A stretch of DNA of 64,000 bases from Planococcus versutus. Lineage in GTDB: Bacteria; Bacillota; Bacilli; Bacillales_A; Planococcaceae. Below, piece after piece: positions 26,751-36,634 of the stretch (position 1 is its first letter; every line of letters begins with the position of its first letter). A program made the position numbers and the translations under genes. The stretch is from contig NZ_CP016540.2 in assembly GCF_001186155.3 (NCBI RefSeq), positions 1,528,001 to 1,592,000 on the forward strand, read 5' to 3'. Below the pieces are notes generated by a model that was not told the DNA's origin, ran no database searches, and saw only the letters and a program-made list of their open reading frames with translations.

Positions 26751-27689
26751 ATGAAAAAAACACAACCGGTTCAGTTAACAGAACGTATCCACATTATTGA
26801 TGGCTTTGATCTTGGGTTATCAGAACGCACAGGTACGTATGTCATTAATGAAGAGCAATTAACATTAGTGGATACAGGACCAAGTCCTTCAGTTTCTTAT
26901 GTTAAAAAAGGATTAGCTCTTTTAGGATTTGCGTTAGAAGATATTAAATACATAATTGTTACACATGTTCATCTAGATCATTCAGGAGGAGCAGGATTGT
27001 TGCTACAAGATTGCCCTAATGCCAAAGTTGTTGTACATCCTAAAGGTGCCCGGCATTTGAGTGATCCGAGTCGGTTAATTGCGGGTGCGAAAATGGTCTA
27101 CGGAAAGCAATTTGCTCAATTGTTTGATCCGATTGTAGCAATTCCAGAAGACCGTTTAGTGGTATTAACGGAAGGAGATCAATTGACCATTGGCGCTAAT
27201 TGTACACTCGACTTTTGGGATACACCGGGACATGCTAAGCATCACTTTAGTATTTATGATCCTGTAAGCAATGGCGTATTTGCAGGTGATACGGTTGGCA
27301 TTCGCTACGAGCAATTGGCAAAAGACGGCATTGATTTGTATTTGCCTTCTACATCGCCCAATCAATTTGACCCACAAGCGATGCAACAAGCAATTGAACG
27401 TATGCTAAATGCAAAACTAAACGCTATTTATTATGGGCATTTCAGTAAAACAGATCAACCAGAGCGCGCCTTGCACCAAGTAGAACAATGGCTCAACGTA
27501 TTCTTAGAAGAAGGCAAGTCCGCTAGTAAAGAAAATTGGACGGTAGAACAATTGGCTAGTCAGTTGTTCTACCGTGTTCAAGCACATTTGCAGACAATAA
27601 ATGTACCCGACGATCACCTGGTGTATGCGTATGTGCGTTTAGACATGCAAGTCAGCGCTATGGGAATTTTAGATGCTTTATCCAAATAG
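26751..27689 (+). CDS. MBL-fold metallohydrolase
   Basis: A 312-residue metallo-beta-lactamase fold hydrolase. The metal ligands THVHLDHSGG (His72, His74, Asp76, His77), the later TPGHAKHHFS histidine and AGD at about 179 make a complete dinuclear site. The C-terminal ~100 residues are a helical extension typical of this group. GGGGATAGAG precedes the ATG. Substrate unknown; thioester, lactone and ribonuclease families all share this motif. Single gene. Confidence 0.88.
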   Translation: MKKTQPVQLTERIHIIDGFDLGLSERTGTYVINEEQLTLVDTGPSPSVSYVKKGLALLGFALEDIKYIIVTHVHLDHSGGAGLLLQDCPNAKVVVHPKGARHLSDPSRLIAGAKMVYGKQFAQLFDPIVAIPEDRLVVLTEGDQLTIGANCTLDFWDTPGHAKHHFSIYDPVSNGVFAGDTVGIRYEQLAKDGIDLYLPSTSPNQFDPQAMQQAIERMLNAKLNAIYYGHFSKTDQPERALHQVEQWLNVFLEEGKSASKENWTVEQLASQLFYRVQAHLQTINVPDDHLVYAYVRLDMQVSAMGILDALSK

Positions 27690-27743
27690 TAAAAGTACAT
27701 GATCGAATGCAGTAAATAAAATGAATAGAATTGAATAATTTGA

Positions 27744-27784
27744 TGAATAATGAATAATGAATAATGAATAATGAATAATGAATA
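27744..27784. repeat. 7-bp tandem repeat (TGAATAA), about six copies
   Basis: TGAATAA recurs from 27744 with an exact 7-base period for nearly six units, in the gap after the MBL hydrolase. Imperfect flanking copies extend to about 27720. The copy number is likely variable between strains. Confidence 0.9.
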
Positions 27785-27818
27785 TTTGGAAGACATTCTT
27801 TGCTAGAAAAAATTTCAT

Positions 27819-27911
27819 CACTGTTTATCACATCGCCTGTTAAGGGTAAAGACAATGTATATGGATTTTATAACTCCGTTTACCCGCTATTTTTTAATGT
27901 GAAAAACAGTG
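27819..27911. promoter_or_regulatory. Spaced inverted repeat before the SDR gene
   Basis: CACTGTTTATCACAT (27819-27833) and ATGTGAAAAACAGTG (27897-27911) are inverse copies, 14 of 15 matching, 78 bp apart and upstream of the SDR start at 27946. This suggests two half-sites for a looping regulator. Function inferred only. Confidence 0.3.
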
Positions 27912-27945
27912 TAACGGAAAATGAGCGAGAGGTGGCGTATTTACT

Positions 27946-28665
27946 ATGCAATCATTAACTGAAAAAACTGCTTTTATTACCGGTGCTGGAAAAGGCATTG
28001 GACGCGCAACAGCAATGGCTTTAGCCAATGAAGGCGTTAACGTAGGCTTAATTGCTCGTACAGAAAATGATTTAAAAAAATTAGCAACAGAAATCAAATC
28101 GCTTCGTGGACGCGCAGCTTATGCGGTGGCAGACGTTTCAGATTTGGTTCAAGTAGAAGCGGCTGTTGCCAAATTAACAAATGAATTAGGAACGGCCGAC
28201 ATTTTGATCAATAATGCCGGCATCGGCACATATGGACCATTTTTAGAAATTGACCCAGATGAATGGAAACGCGTAATTGACGTGAATTTAATGGGGATGT
28301 ATTATGTCACCAGAACGGTTTTGCCACAAATGATTGAAAAAAAAGGTGGAGACATCATCAACATCTCATCTAGTTCAGGTCTGCGCGGAACTGAAGGGTC
28401 TAGTGCATACAGCGCTTCCAAATTTGGAGTGCTCGGCATGACAGAATCGCTATCTCAAGAAGTGCGCAAGCACAATATTCGAGTGTTTGCTTTAACACCA
28501 AGTCGTGTAGTAACCGATCTAACCTATAAAGAAGGCGAAACTGCAGCAGACAAAAAAAAGTTCATGCAACCAGAAGATTTAGCAGAATACATGGTGTCAC
28601 AACTAAAGCTGCATCCGCGAATTTTCATTCCGACATCAAGTCAATGGGCAACAAACCCATTTTAA
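27946..28665 (+). CDS. SDR family 3-ketoacyl reductase-like (YoxD-like)
   Basis: A 239-residue short-chain reductase, closest in length and pattern to Bacillus YoxD and FabG-type enzymes: [10 protein letters not shown] cofactor motif at residues 12-21, [13 protein letters not shown] with the catalytic Ser, and YSASK. The C-terminus [19 protein letters not shown] is typical of YoxD-like members. GAGAGGTGG precedes the ATG. It is not next to fatty-acid genes, so true FabG activity is unproven. Confidence 0.88.
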   Translation: MQSLTEKTAFITGAGKGIGRATAMALANEGVNVGLIARTENDLKKLATEIKSLRGRAAYAVADVSDLVQVEAAVAKLTNELGTADILINNAGIGTYGPFLEIDPDEWKRVIDVNLMGMYYVTRTVLPQMIEKKGGDIINISSSSGLRGTEGSSAYSASKFGVLGMTESLSQEVRKHNIRVFALTPSRVVTDLTYKEGETAADKKKFMQPEDLAEYMVSQLKLHPRIFIPTSSQWATNPF

Positions 28666-28667
28666 TA

Positions 28668-28706
28668 TAAAAAACGAGCGAGGAATATTTCCTCGCTCGT
28701 TTTTTA
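28668..28706. terminator. Bidirectional terminator
   Basis: AAAACGAGCGAGGA (28671-28684) pairs exactly with TCCTCGCTCGTTTT (28690-28703). It lies between the convergent SDR and ptsI genes. Confidence 0.9.
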
Positions 28707-30422
28707 TTGATTTGACAGTTTTTTTACATAGTCTTCTACTTGTTGAGAAGTACCTAATGCTAAAATACGGTCTGTATGCTCAGCCATTTCAGCTTTTGAT
28801 AATTTACTGATTTGTGAACGAGCTTTTAGAATAGATGAAGCGCTCATTGAGAACTCATCTAAACCAAGGCCGAGAAGAATTGGAATGGCAATTTCGTCTC
28901 CTGCCATTTCGCCACACATGCCCGTCCATTTTCCTTCGCGGTGAGATGCGTCGATTACCATTTTCACTAAACGCAAAATCGCTGGGTTGAATGGTTGGTA
29001 CAAATACGACACACTTTCGTTCATGCGATCTGCAGCCATGGTGTATTGAATCAAGTCATTGGTGCCAATCGAGAAGAAATCAACTTCTTTTGCGAACGTA
29101 TCAGCCATGACCGCAGTTGATGGAATTTCGACCATGATGCCGACTTCAATCGATTCGTTCACAGCTACGCCTTCACTTTCAAGCTTTGCTTTTTCTTCGA
29201 GTAACAATGCTTTTGCTTCGCGGAACTCATCGAGTGTTGCAATCATCGGGAACATGATTTTCAAATTGCCGTGAACACTTGCGCGAAGAAGGGCACGTAA
29301 TTGCGTTCTGAACATATCTGGCATCTCTAAGCAAAGACGAATTGCACGCAAGCCGAGAAACGGATTTAGTTCTTTCGGCAAGTCCAAGTAAGACAATTCT
29401 TTATCGCCACCAATATCAAGTGTGCGTACTACAGTTGGTTTGCCTTTCATGCCTTTTAACACAGCGGCATAAGCTTCTGTTTGTTCATCTTCTGTAGGGA
29501 ATGAATCGCGTCCCATATACAAAAATTCTGTACGGTACAAACCAATCGCTTCGCCGCCATTTTCAAGTACACCGGCAATGTCTTTAGGTGTCCCAATATT
29601 TGCGCCTAGTTCAACTGCTTGGCCATCTGCTGTAACCGTTGCTTCGTTTTTTAATACTGCCCATTCGGCTTTTTGCTGATCCCATGCTGCTTGTTTTTGT
29701 TTGTATTGTTCAATGACAGACTCTTCAGGATCCACTAAAATTGTACCGTCTAATCCGTCAACAATAACCATCATGCCATTTTGAATGTCGTCCATCGCTG
29801 TTTTAGCCCCGACCACAGCTGGAATTTCTAAAGTACGCGCTAAAATTGCAGAGTGGGAAGTGCGCCCTCCAATATCCGTAATAAAGCCTTTGACAAACTG
29901 TGCATTTAATTGAACGGTATCCGAAGGCGTTAAGTCTTCAGCAATGATGATCACTTTATCAGAAATCATGCTTGGGCTTTGAACCGTAACACCCAACAAG
30001 TGTGCTAGCACGCGTTTTCTCACATCGCGAATGTCTGCTGCACGTTCTTTCATGTAGTCGTTGTCCATTGCTTCAAACATCGCAATAAACATGTCCGTCG
30101 CTTCTTGTAGCGCAAACTCAGCATTGACGTTTTCTGTTTTGATTTTTTCTGTAATCGGTCCTATGAGTTCTGGATCACTTAATACGAGTAGGTGAGCTCC
30201 AAAAATGGCAGCTTCTTTTTCACTAATTTGTTCGGCGGTTTTTTTCTGGATTGCTTTAAGATCAGCGGTGGATGTAGTTAATGCATGTGTTAATCGCGAA
30301 AGTTCGACGTCAACATCCGAAATTGTGCGCTTGTCCACATTCAATACCGGATTTTCTAAACGAAACGCTTTCGCGATGGCAATGCCACTTGATGCTGCTA
30401 TTCCCGACATCGTTGTTGTCAT
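28704..30422 (-). CDS. ptsI: PTS enzyme I
   Basis: Phosphoenolpyruvate-protein phosphotransferase, which starts the PTS phosphate chain by passing phosphate from PEP to HPr. The 572-residue length is standard. Phospho-acceptor His190 lies in [12 protein letters not shown]. The PEP-binding barrel shows [25 protein letters not shown] and the GMCGEMAGD signature. It overlaps ptsH by four bases (ATGA), so the two are translationally coupled. Cytoplasmic, serving all sugar PTS permeases including FruA encoded divergently nearby. Confidence 0.97.
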   Translation of the reverse strand: MTTTMSGIAASSGIAIAKAFRLENPVLNVDKRTISDVDVELSRLTHALTTSTADLKAIQKKTAEQISEKEAAIFGAHLLVLSDPELIGPITEKIKTENVNAEFALQEATDMFIAMFEAMDNDYMKERAADIRDVRKRVLAHLLGVTVQSPSMISDKVIIIAEDLTPSDTVQLNAQFVKGFITDIGGRTSHSAILARTLEIPAVVGAKTAMDDIQNGMMVIVDGLDGTILVDPEESVIEQYKQKQAAWDQQKAEWAVLKNEATVTADGQAVELGANIGTPKDIAGVLENGGEAIGLYRTEFLYMGRDSFPTEDEQTEAYAAVLKGMKGKPTVVRTLDIGGDKELSYLDLPKELNPFLGLRAIRLCLEMPDMFRTQLRALLRASVHGNLKIMFPMIATLDEFREAKALLLEEKAKLESEGVAVNESIEVGIMVEIPSTAVMADTFAKEVDFFSIGTNDLIQYTMAADRMNESVSYLYQPFNPAILRLVKMVIDASHREGKWTGMCGEMAGDEIAIPILLGLGLDEFSMSASSILKARSQISKLSKAEMAEHTDRILALGTSQQVEDYVKKLSNQ

Positions 30423-30688
30423 TCGTTTGAAATTCCTTGTGATTTCATCACGTCTGCTGCTTGGTCCAACGCTTCGTTTTCATCTTCACCGTCTGCTGCA
30501 ATGGTAACAACCGAACCGCTTGGTATACCAAGAGACATAACACCCAAAATAGACTTTAAGTTTACTTTTTTGCCTTTGTGTTCGATGGTGACCTCTGATT
30601 TAAATTTCGATACCGCTCCTACTAATGCCGATGCGGGACGTGCGTGCATACCTGCTTCATCTGTAATTGTAAATTGTTTTTCGATCAT
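30419..30688 (-). CDS. ptsH: HPr phosphocarrier protein
   Basis: An 89-residue HPr. His15 (GMHARPAS) carries phosphate from enzyme I to sugar-specific IIA domains. Ser46 ([12 protein letters not shown]) is the site for HPr kinase, so P-Ser-HPr can act as CcpA co-repressor. AAAGGAGG precedes the ATG. First gene of the ptsHI operon, divergent from fruRKA. Confidence 0.97.
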   Translation of the reverse strand: MIEKQFTITDEAGMHARPASALVGAVSKFKSEVTIEHKGKKVNLKSILGVMSLGIPSGSVVTIAADGEDENEALDQAADVMKSQGISNE

Positions 30689-30812
30689 GATTGTTTTCCT
30701 CCTTTATAGGTATCGTCATTTGCTTACAGTTGGAATCAATGGTGACTGATTTTGACTGTTTAATAAATTTAAATGACTTTTTTTGATTACTTATGAACGA
30801 TTATGATTGATT

Positions 30813-30827
30813 TTGGAAGCGATTTCA
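30813..30827 (+). promoter_or_regulatory. CcpA cre site upstream of fruRKA
   Basis: TTGGAAGCGATTTCA matches the cre consensus WTGNAANCGNWNNCW at every defined position. It lies 52 bp before fruR in the ptsH-fruR divergent region and would place fructose uptake, and possibly ptsHI, under carbon catabolite control. Confidence 0.7.
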
Positions 30828-30878
30828 AGTATTATCTCTTTAACAGACGAATGACTTTAGTGAAAGGAAGGTGGAAAT

Positions 30879-31631
30879 GTGCTAACAAACGAACGGCATC
30901 AATACATTTTACAGCTACTTGAAGAAAAACAAACCGTCAAAATTCAAGAACTGGTGGAATTCACTGGCGCATCAGAATCTACCATTCGAAGAGATTTAAC
31001 TGACCTTGAACAAGTTGATAAATTAACACGTGTTTTCGGTGGTGCTACATTAACAGGAAAGAATTTACTGGAACCGAGCATTTCTGATAAATCCACACAG
31101 TTACTTAAAGAAAAAATAAGCATCGCTCGATTCGCTGGCTCTTTTGTTCAACAAGGCGATAGTGTGTATCTCGATGCGGGTACCACGACTTTTCAAGTGA
31201 TTCCTTTTTTAAAAGATAAAAAAGTGGTCGTTGTTACCAATGGCTTGACGCTAGTTGATGCTTTAAATGAGCAAGGTATTACGACTTACTTGATCGGTGG
31301 ATTAATGAAGTCACGAACTGGCGCTTTTGTGGGATCCCAAACCATTCAAGCTTTAAAAAATTATCGCTTTGATGTTTGTTTTTTGGGCGTTAATGGCTTT
31401 CATGCAGATTATGGTTACACAACACCTGACCCAGAAGAAGCAGCGGTCAAACAACTGGCGAGTTCACTAGCGCGAAAAACCTATGTGCTTGCTGATCACT
31501 CGAAACACAATAAAATTAGCTTTGCCAAAATAATGGATTTAGAACGCGCCACTTTAATTGTAGATGAAATCTCAGAAGAAGCCAATGCCATACTTGAAAA
31601 AAAGACACTTATAAAGGTTGTGAAACCATGA
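30879..31631 (+). CDS. fruR: DeoR-family repressor of the fructose operon
   Basis: A 250-residue DeoR regulator. Winged helix at residues 5-50 (TVKIQELVEFTGASESTIRRDL) and a C-terminal sugar-phosphate isomerase-like sensor (YLDAGTTT...ADHSKHNKISFAK). It starts with GTG behind AAGGAAGGTGG. First gene of fruRKA, so it probably represses the operon until fructose-1-phosphate accumulates. It overlaps fruK by four bases. Confidence 0.92.
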   Translation: MLTNERHQYILQLLEEKQTVKIQELVEFTGASESTIRRDLTDLEQVDKLTRVFGGATLTGKNLLEPSISDKSTQLLKEKISIARFAGSFVQQGDSVYLDAGTTTFQVIPFLKDKKVVVVTNGLTLVDALNEQGITTYLIGGLMKSRTGAFVGSQTIQALKNYRFDVCFLGVNGFHADYGYTTPDPEEAAVKQLASSLARKTYVLADHSKHNKISFAKIMDLERATLIVDEISEEANAILEKKTLIKVVKP

Positions 31632-32557
31632 TTTATACTTGTACTATTTCTCCTTCCATCGATTACACAGTGTATGTACCCGAATTTGAAAGTGGGAAAC
31701 TAAACCGATCGGAAGAAGTTCATTATTATCCGGGTGGGAAAGGCATTAATGTTTCGCGTGTTTTAAAGCGTTTAGGCATCACAAGCCAAGCGCTCGGTTA
31801 TGCTGGAGGCTTTACAGGACAGTATATAAAAGACTTCTTAAAAAATGAAGAAATCAAAACAGACTTTATTGAAACATCTACCATTACGCGCATCAACGTC
31901 AAAGTTAAATCTACACAAGAAACCGAGTTAAACGGTCCTGGACCTGAGTTATCAACTTCGCAACTTTTGGCGTTAACCGATAAAGTGCAAGCCATGAAAA
32001 AAGGTGACTGGTTTGTGTTATGTGGTAGCTTACCGGAATCTATTGCATTTGAATTTTTCTTAGAACTTGCGACTCAGTGTGAGAAAAAAGGTGTTCGATT
32101 TGTATTAGATACATCAGGTCCTGCATTAAAACAGCTATTAAAAGCTTCAGTCTTTTTGGTGAAACCCAATCAATATGAATTAGGTGAGTTGTTCGGAGTG
32201 GAGATCTCTAGTGTATCTGATGCTTTCTACTATGCTCGTCGCTTAGTAGAGGAAGGCACAGAGAACGTGATTGTATCTATGGGAGGCGACGGTGCGTTAC
32301 TTGTCACAAAAGACTTCGCGTTGATCGCCAAAGCGCCGGCAGGAACCGTAGTGAATACAGTGGGTTCGGGTGATTCACTGGTTGCTGGATTTATCGGTTG
32401 TTATTCACTCACTGAAGATTCATATCAAGCGTTCCGGACAGGTGTTGCAAGTGGCAGTGCAACGGCTTTTCGATCAGACTTATGCCAAGTAGAAGATGTA
32501 GAAAAATTGCTGGGACAAGTTGAGATTTACCCATTCGAAGAAAAGGAAGTGACATGA
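31628..32557 (+). CDS. fruK: 1-phosphofructokinase
   Basis: Phosphorylates fructose-1-phosphate to fructose-1,6-bisphosphate with ATP. A 309-residue PfkB/ribokinase-family enzyme. Signatures are YPGGKGINVSRVLKRLG near the N-terminus and NTVGSGDSLVAGF with the catalytic Asp near residue 250. It is coupled by ATGA overlaps to fruR upstream and fruA downstream. Confidence 0.95.
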   Translation: MIYTCTISPSIDYTVYVPEFESGKLNRSEEVHYYPGGKGINVSRVLKRLGITSQALGYAGGFTGQYIKDFLKNEEIKTDFIETSTITRINVKVKSTQETELNGPGPELSTSQLLALTDKVQAMKKGDWFVLCGSLPESIAFEFFLELATQCEKKGVRFVLDTSGPALKQLLKASVFLVKPNQYELGELFGVEISSVSDAFYYARRLVEEGTENVIVSMGGDGALLVTKDFALIAKAPAGTVVNTVGSGDSLVAGFIGCYSLTEDSYQAFRTGVASGSATAFRSDLCQVEDVEKLLGQVEIYPFEEKEVT

Positions 32558-34464
32558 TGAAAATTACGCAATTGCTAACAGAAGCAACCATTGTCTTGAA
32601 TCTTTCGGCTACGTCCAAGCTACAAGTACTAGAAGAGCTTGCAAATCAGTTGGACCGTGCAGGCAAATTAACAGACAAACGCGCATTTACAGAAGCCATC
32701 ATGGAACGCGAAAGTCAAAGTACAACAGGAATTGGTGATGGCATTGCTATTCCTCATGCCAAATCTGTAGCTGTCAAGCTACCTGCCATTGCGTTTGGTC
32801 GTTCGCTCGACGGTGTGGATTTCGAATCACTTGACGGCCAACCAGCCAATTTGTTTTTTATGATCGCAGCAACTGAAGGTGCGAATGATGATCATTTAGA
32901 AGCTTTGTCACGTTTAGCGACGTTTTTAATGGATGATCAGTTTCGAACGCATATATTAGCAGCACATTCCAAACAGCAAGTGTTGCAAATTGTTGCGGAC
33001 AAAGAAGCTTCTGTCGAAGAACCGGAAGCTACGGTTAAAAACACACCGACATCCACTGCACAAAAGAAAATTCTTGCAGTAACCGCTTGCCCAACAGGCA
33101 TTGCGCATACTTACATGGCGGCTGAAAAACTAAAAGAACGAGCTAAAGAACTAGGCATTTCGTTAAAAGTAGAAACCAATGGCTCAAGTGGTGTGAAAAA
33201 TCGCTTGACTGCAGAAGATATTGCTGGAGCGGATGCCATCATTGTCGCAGCAGACACAAAAGTAGAAATGAGTCGTTTTGACGGCAAGCCGGTCATTCAA
33301 ACAGCCGTTGGTAAAGCGATTTATGAAACGGACAGTTTGTTAAACCGAGCAGTAACGAAAGACGCGCCGACTTATAGACACATACAGTCTAAAGACGAAG
33401 CGGATGCGAGTGAAACTAAAGGTGGATTTTACAAGCATTTAATGAACGGCGTATCCAATATGTTGCCGTTTGTTGTCGGTGGCGGTATTCTTATTGCCAT
33501 TTCTTTTTTCTGGGGCATTAATGCTGGAAACCCGGATAGTCCAGAATACAATGAATTTGCAGCGATGTTAAATACCATTGGTGGTGGTAAAGCTTTCTTC
33601 TTAATGGTTCCTGTACTGGCTGGGTTTATCGCTATGAGTATTGCTGACCGTCCAGGATTTGCACCCGGTATGATTGGCGGATTGATTGCGATTACCGTCA
33701 CTGGTGTGGAAGAAGCGAGCGGTGGATCTGGGTTTCTTGGCGGATTGATCGCGGGATTCTTGGCAGGTTATGTGACTGTACTAGTTAAGAAGGCTTTTTC
33801 TAGATTGCCTGATGCACTAGAAGGATTGAAACCAGTGCTGTTTTATCCGGTTTTTGCGATTGCTATTACCGGTATTATTATGATGCTTGTCAATCCGCAA
33901 TTAACGAAGGTCTATACAGCTATTTCTACGTTCCTTGAAAGTTTAGGTGGCACAAACTTAATTCTTGTTGGCTTATTACTAGGTGGGATGATGGCTATTG
34001 ATATGGGCGGGCCAATCAATAAAGCGGCCTATACATTTGGTATAGCCATGTTAGATGCACAAAACTTTAATTTCATGGCAACTGTTATGGCGGCTGGTAT
34101 GGTCCCGCCATTAGGTCTTGCTATTGCGACGAGCCTATTTAAAAACAAATTCACAAAGCCAGAACGCGAAGCGGGCAAAACTGCATATGTGCTAGGCGCT
34201 TGCTTTATCACAGAAGGTGTCATTCCATTTGCAGCAGCTGACCCAGCGCGTGTGATTCCTGCAACTGTAGCAGGAGCCTCTGTTACGGGGGCACTCGTTA
34301 TGTTGTTTGACATTGGACTGCGCGCACCGCACGGCGGAATCTTTGTCATCGGTCTTGTAGATGGTGGGGTTACAAGCACTATGCTCTACGTTTTAGCTAT
34401 ACTAGCAGGAGCATTTGTAACTGCGTTTGTAGCAGGAGCATTGAAAAAAAGAATCGTTGCTTAA
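32554..34464 (+). CDS. fruA: PTS fructose-specific IIABC permease
   Basis: A 636-residue fused transporter that imports fructose and phosphorylates it at C1. The IIA domain (1-150) has His68 (GIAIPHAKS), the IIB domain (about 172-270) has Cys179 (VTACPTGIAHTYMAA), and the IIC membrane domain (about 300-636) contains the GGPINKAAYTFG loop. A Pro/Thr linker joins IIA to IIB. All three phosphate-relay parts are intact. Last gene of fruRKA, followed by a terminator. Confidence 0.96.
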   Translation: MMKITQLLTEATIVLNLSATSKLQVLEELANQLDRAGKLTDKRAFTEAIMERESQSTTGIGDGIAIPHAKSVAVKLPAIAFGRSLDGVDFESLDGQPANLFFMIAATEGANDDHLEALSRLATFLMDDQFRTHILAAHSKQQVLQIVADKEASVEEPEATVKNTPTSTAQKKILAVTACPTGIAHTYMAAEKLKERAKELGISLKVETNGSSGVKNRLTAEDIAGADAIIVAADTKVEMSRFDGKPVIQTAVGKAIYETDSLLNRAVTKDAPTYRHIQSKDEADASETKGGFYKHLMNGVSNMLPFVVGGGILIAISFFWGINAGNPDSPEYNEFAAMLNTIGGGKAFFLMVPVLAGFIAMSIADRPGFAPGMIGGLIAITVTGVEEASGGSGFLGGLIAGFLAGYVTVLVKKAFSRLPDALEGLKPVLFYPVFAIAITGIIMMLVNPQLTKVYTAISTFLESLGGTNLILVGLLLGGMMAIDMGGPINKAAYTFGIAMLDAQNFNFMATVMAAGMVPPLGLAIATSLFKNKFTKPEREAGKTAYVLGACFITEGVIPFAAADPARVIPATVAGASVTGALVMLFDIGLRAPHGGIFVIGLVDGGVTSTMLYVLAILAGAFVTAFVAGALKKRIVA

Positions 34465-34465
34465 T

Positions 34466-34502
34466 AAAAACCGCTCTAGGACATACCTGGAGCGGTTTTT
34501 AT
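34466..34502 (+). terminator. Intrinsic terminator after fruA
   Basis: AAAAACCGCTCTAGG (34466-34480) with CCTGGAGCGGTTTTT (34486-34500), one G-T pair. Confidence 0.88.
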
Positions 34503-34816
34503 GTTTTCAATGTGAATAGCATCCAAAACGACGCAAGTGACTGTAAAATTAAAAATTCATAAGCGTTATCCGTGTAGAACCAACTAACAAAACAACTGGA
34601 TTACTTTGGAAAGCAGGTTTTTTTATGTAGATAAAAAAAGTAAGGGGTTTTAAGTAATACATGTAACTTTCTACATAAGGTTTATCAACTCATAATTCAC
34701 GTACAGTTTTTACAAACTAAAAAAGACCTAGGAAGGTTTTAGTTTCTCGACAATTTCTCCACATGTATTCGTTATACTCAGAAAAAATAATATCGCTAAA
34801 GCAAGGGGGAAAGAAG
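34503..34816. other. Intergenic region, 314 bp
   Basis: AT-rich DNA without a credible ORF. A weak hairpin (AAACTAAAA...TTTTAGTTT, about 34715-34744) lies before the zinc-ribbon gene. Nothing else supportable. Confidence 0.4.
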
Positions 34817-35149
34817 ATGGAAGTGCAAGTCATTTGTGAAGAATGTCAAGCTATCGGGAAATTTCGATCTTCTGGACTAAATGGAGAAGTTGGAATTCAC
34901 TCGATTTCATCCGGTTTCCAAGTAGGTGTAAGCTGGAAAAGCGAAGTAATCGAACATATACAAGATGATTTAATACAAAAGCTAGGAAAAGTCACTACCG
35001 ATCTCGAAAGAAAAGAATTGCTTGAAGAAGAACTAGCGGCTAATGCATACGCCGAAACTATCGATTTTGAATTGAGCTTTACTTGCAGAGGGTGCGGAAA
35101 TCGCATTACGTTAAATGACTTTCATTTGATTGATTTGTTGGGCTTTTAA
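34817..35149 (+). CDS. Hypothetical protein with split zinc-ribbon cysteines, 110 aa
   Basis: A 110-residue protein with CEEC near residue 8 and CRGC near residue 92, two CxxC pairs that could form one zinc site when folded together. The middle part is acidic and helical (VTTDLERKELLEEELAANAYAE). The ATG at 34817 follows AAGGGGGAAAG; the frame opens 18 codons earlier but lacks a site. Family not recognised. Confidence 0.6.
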   Translation: MEVQVICEECQAIGKFRSSGLNGEVGIHSISSGFQVGVSWKSEVIEHIQDDLIQKLGKVTTDLERKELLEEELAANAYAETIDFELSFTCRGCGNRITLNDFHLIDLLGF

Positions 35150-35213
35150 TAGGCATTATTTTTTAGTTATGCTAAACTAGTCGAATCAGTAGCATGACTA
35201 AAGAGGTGAAAAA

Positions 35214-35810
35214 ATGACCACGATTTGTCTAGTCCGACATGGAGAAACCAATTGGAATGCACAAGGAAAGATTCAAGGGAAAACAGATATTCCATTAAAT
35301 GCAGAAGGTATCAAACAAGCTAAGCGCTGTGGTCAGTATTTAACGAATGCTAAGTGGGATGTTATTATTACGAGTCCTTTGAAACGTGCTCGCAAAACGG
35401 CCGATATCATCAATGAAACTTTACGCGTACCACTTGTTGAAATGAGCGAGTTTGAAGAAAAACATTTTGGAGATGCAGAAGGCATGACATACGAAGAACG
35501 AGCGCAAACTTTTCCTGAGCGTTATTATCCAAACCAAGAAAATGATACTTTATTTGTAAAACGTCTAGCTAAAGGACTTGAAACAATTCAACGACATTAT
35601 CCGAATAAACGCATACTTGTTGTGTCTCATGGTGGTGTGATCAATGCGTTATTAAGAGCTTTATCAAATGGTGAGATTGGTTCAGGAAAAACAAGACTGT
35701 TGAATACGTGCATGAGTCACCTTACGTTTGATCAAGGAAAATGGGTTATTCAAAATTACAACCAAGTGAACCATCTTGAAAAAGTGATAAGTGGATCTCC
35801 TTGTCGATAG
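35214..35810 (+). CDS. Histidine phosphatase family protein
   Basis: A 198-residue phosphoglycerate-mutase-like phosphatase. The catalytic LVRHGETNWN (His9) and the second His in VVSHGGVI are present, with TSPLKRARKTA for phosphate binding. Similar to Bacillus PhoE/YhfR-type broad phosphatases; the substrate is not readable. AGAGGTG precedes the ATG. Confidence 0.9.
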   Translation: MTTICLVRHGETNWNAQGKIQGKTDIPLNAEGIKQAKRCGQYLTNAKWDVIITSPLKRARKTADIINETLRVPLVEMSEFEEKHFGDAEGMTYEERAQTFPERYYPNQENDTLFVKRLAKGLETIQRHYPNKRILVVSHGGVINALLRALSNGEIGSGKTRLLNTCMSHLTFDQGKWVIQNYNQVNHLEKVISGSPCR

Positions 35811-35850
35811 AAAAAGCAACTAGACTTGTTCAGTCTAGTTGCTTTTATTT
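35811..35850. terminator. Bidirectional terminator
   Basis: AAAAGCAACTAGACT (35812-35826) pairs with AGTCTAGTTGCTTTT (35832-35846). It lies between convergent genes. Confidence 0.88.
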
Positions 35851-36042
35851 GTCTTTCGGTGCGGGTTTGTCTTTGTCCAAACGGTACAAGTAAATAGCCA
35901 ATGCGGCCATGAATAACGCAGAATTAAACCAAAAAACAAGATCTCCAAGAACGCCATCAAATAGCAATGCATTAACGGCAGTAATAAGCTGCATGGCTAC
36001 AATAAGTAACACAAGAATTGTCGCTGTTTTTATTCTAATCAC
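35845..36042 (-). CDS. Small membrane protein, 65 aa
   Basis: A 65-residue protein with two hydrophobic helices (about 8-28 and 34-53) and a charged Lys/Asp tail. It starts with GTG at 36042 behind AAAGGAACGGA. It resembles the many short two-helix proteins of Bacillales; function unknown. Confidence 0.6.
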   Translation of the reverse strand: MIRIKTATILVLLIVAMQLITAVNALLFDGVLGDLVFWFNSALFMAALAIYLYRLDKDKPAPKDK

Positions 36043-36170
36043 TCCGTTCCTTTATCTATTATAAAGGGCATATTCATTAATACAAGGCATAAAAAAGCAA
36101 TAGAACGTGAATATTCATAAAATAAATGAGATACTAATTAGAAGACAGCTAATTTCGAGGAGGCTTTTCT

Positions 36171-36632
36171 GTGATCAAGTGGAAAGAAGAAATGACGATT
36201 GAAGCTAATATCGAACAAGTTTGGAGTTTGTTTAAAGATGAACAAATAAAAAAACTCATGCCGAAAATTGAAGAGCACATTTTGTTGGAAAACAAAAATG
36301 ACTCTGTTGGTGCAAAACACGCACAAAGCTACCACGAAGGAAACCAGTTGCAAACGTATATCGTAGAAACAGTTGGTTATGAAGATTCACCAACTAAAAA
36401 ACGCAAGCAAACGCAATTTGAAATGGGTCAAAGTTTTGATGTGTTTTATTCGTTTACATTGTTAAAAGAAGAAGAATATCGCACGAAATTTATATACGAA
36501 GGCTCAAACAAAGGCAAAGGACTGATGGGGAAAGCTATGTTGTTGTCAGGTAGTAAAAAAACGCGTCACCAAACTATAATAACATTTATGGAACGTGTAA
36601 AAGACGAAGCATTAAAACTACAGGAGGACTGA
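36171..36632 (+). CDS. SRPBCC (START-like) family protein
   Basis: A 153-residue hydrophobic-ligand-binding fold: WKEEMTIEANIEQVWSLFKDEQIKKLMPKIEEH is the typical N-terminal strand plus helices, and a long C-terminal helix closes the pocket. GTG start behind GAGGAGG. The following gene is a paralogue beginning two bases after this stop, so this is a tandem duplication in one operon. Ligand unknown. Confidence 0.78.
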   Translation: MIKWKEEMTIEANIEQVWSLFKDEQIKKLMPKIEEHILLENKNDSVGAKHAQSYHEGNQLQTYIVETVGYEDSPTKKRKQTQFEMGQSFDVFYSFTLLKEEEYRTKFIYEGSNKGKGLMGKAMLLSGSKKTRHQTIITFMERVKDEALKLQED

Positions 36633-36634
36633 CG

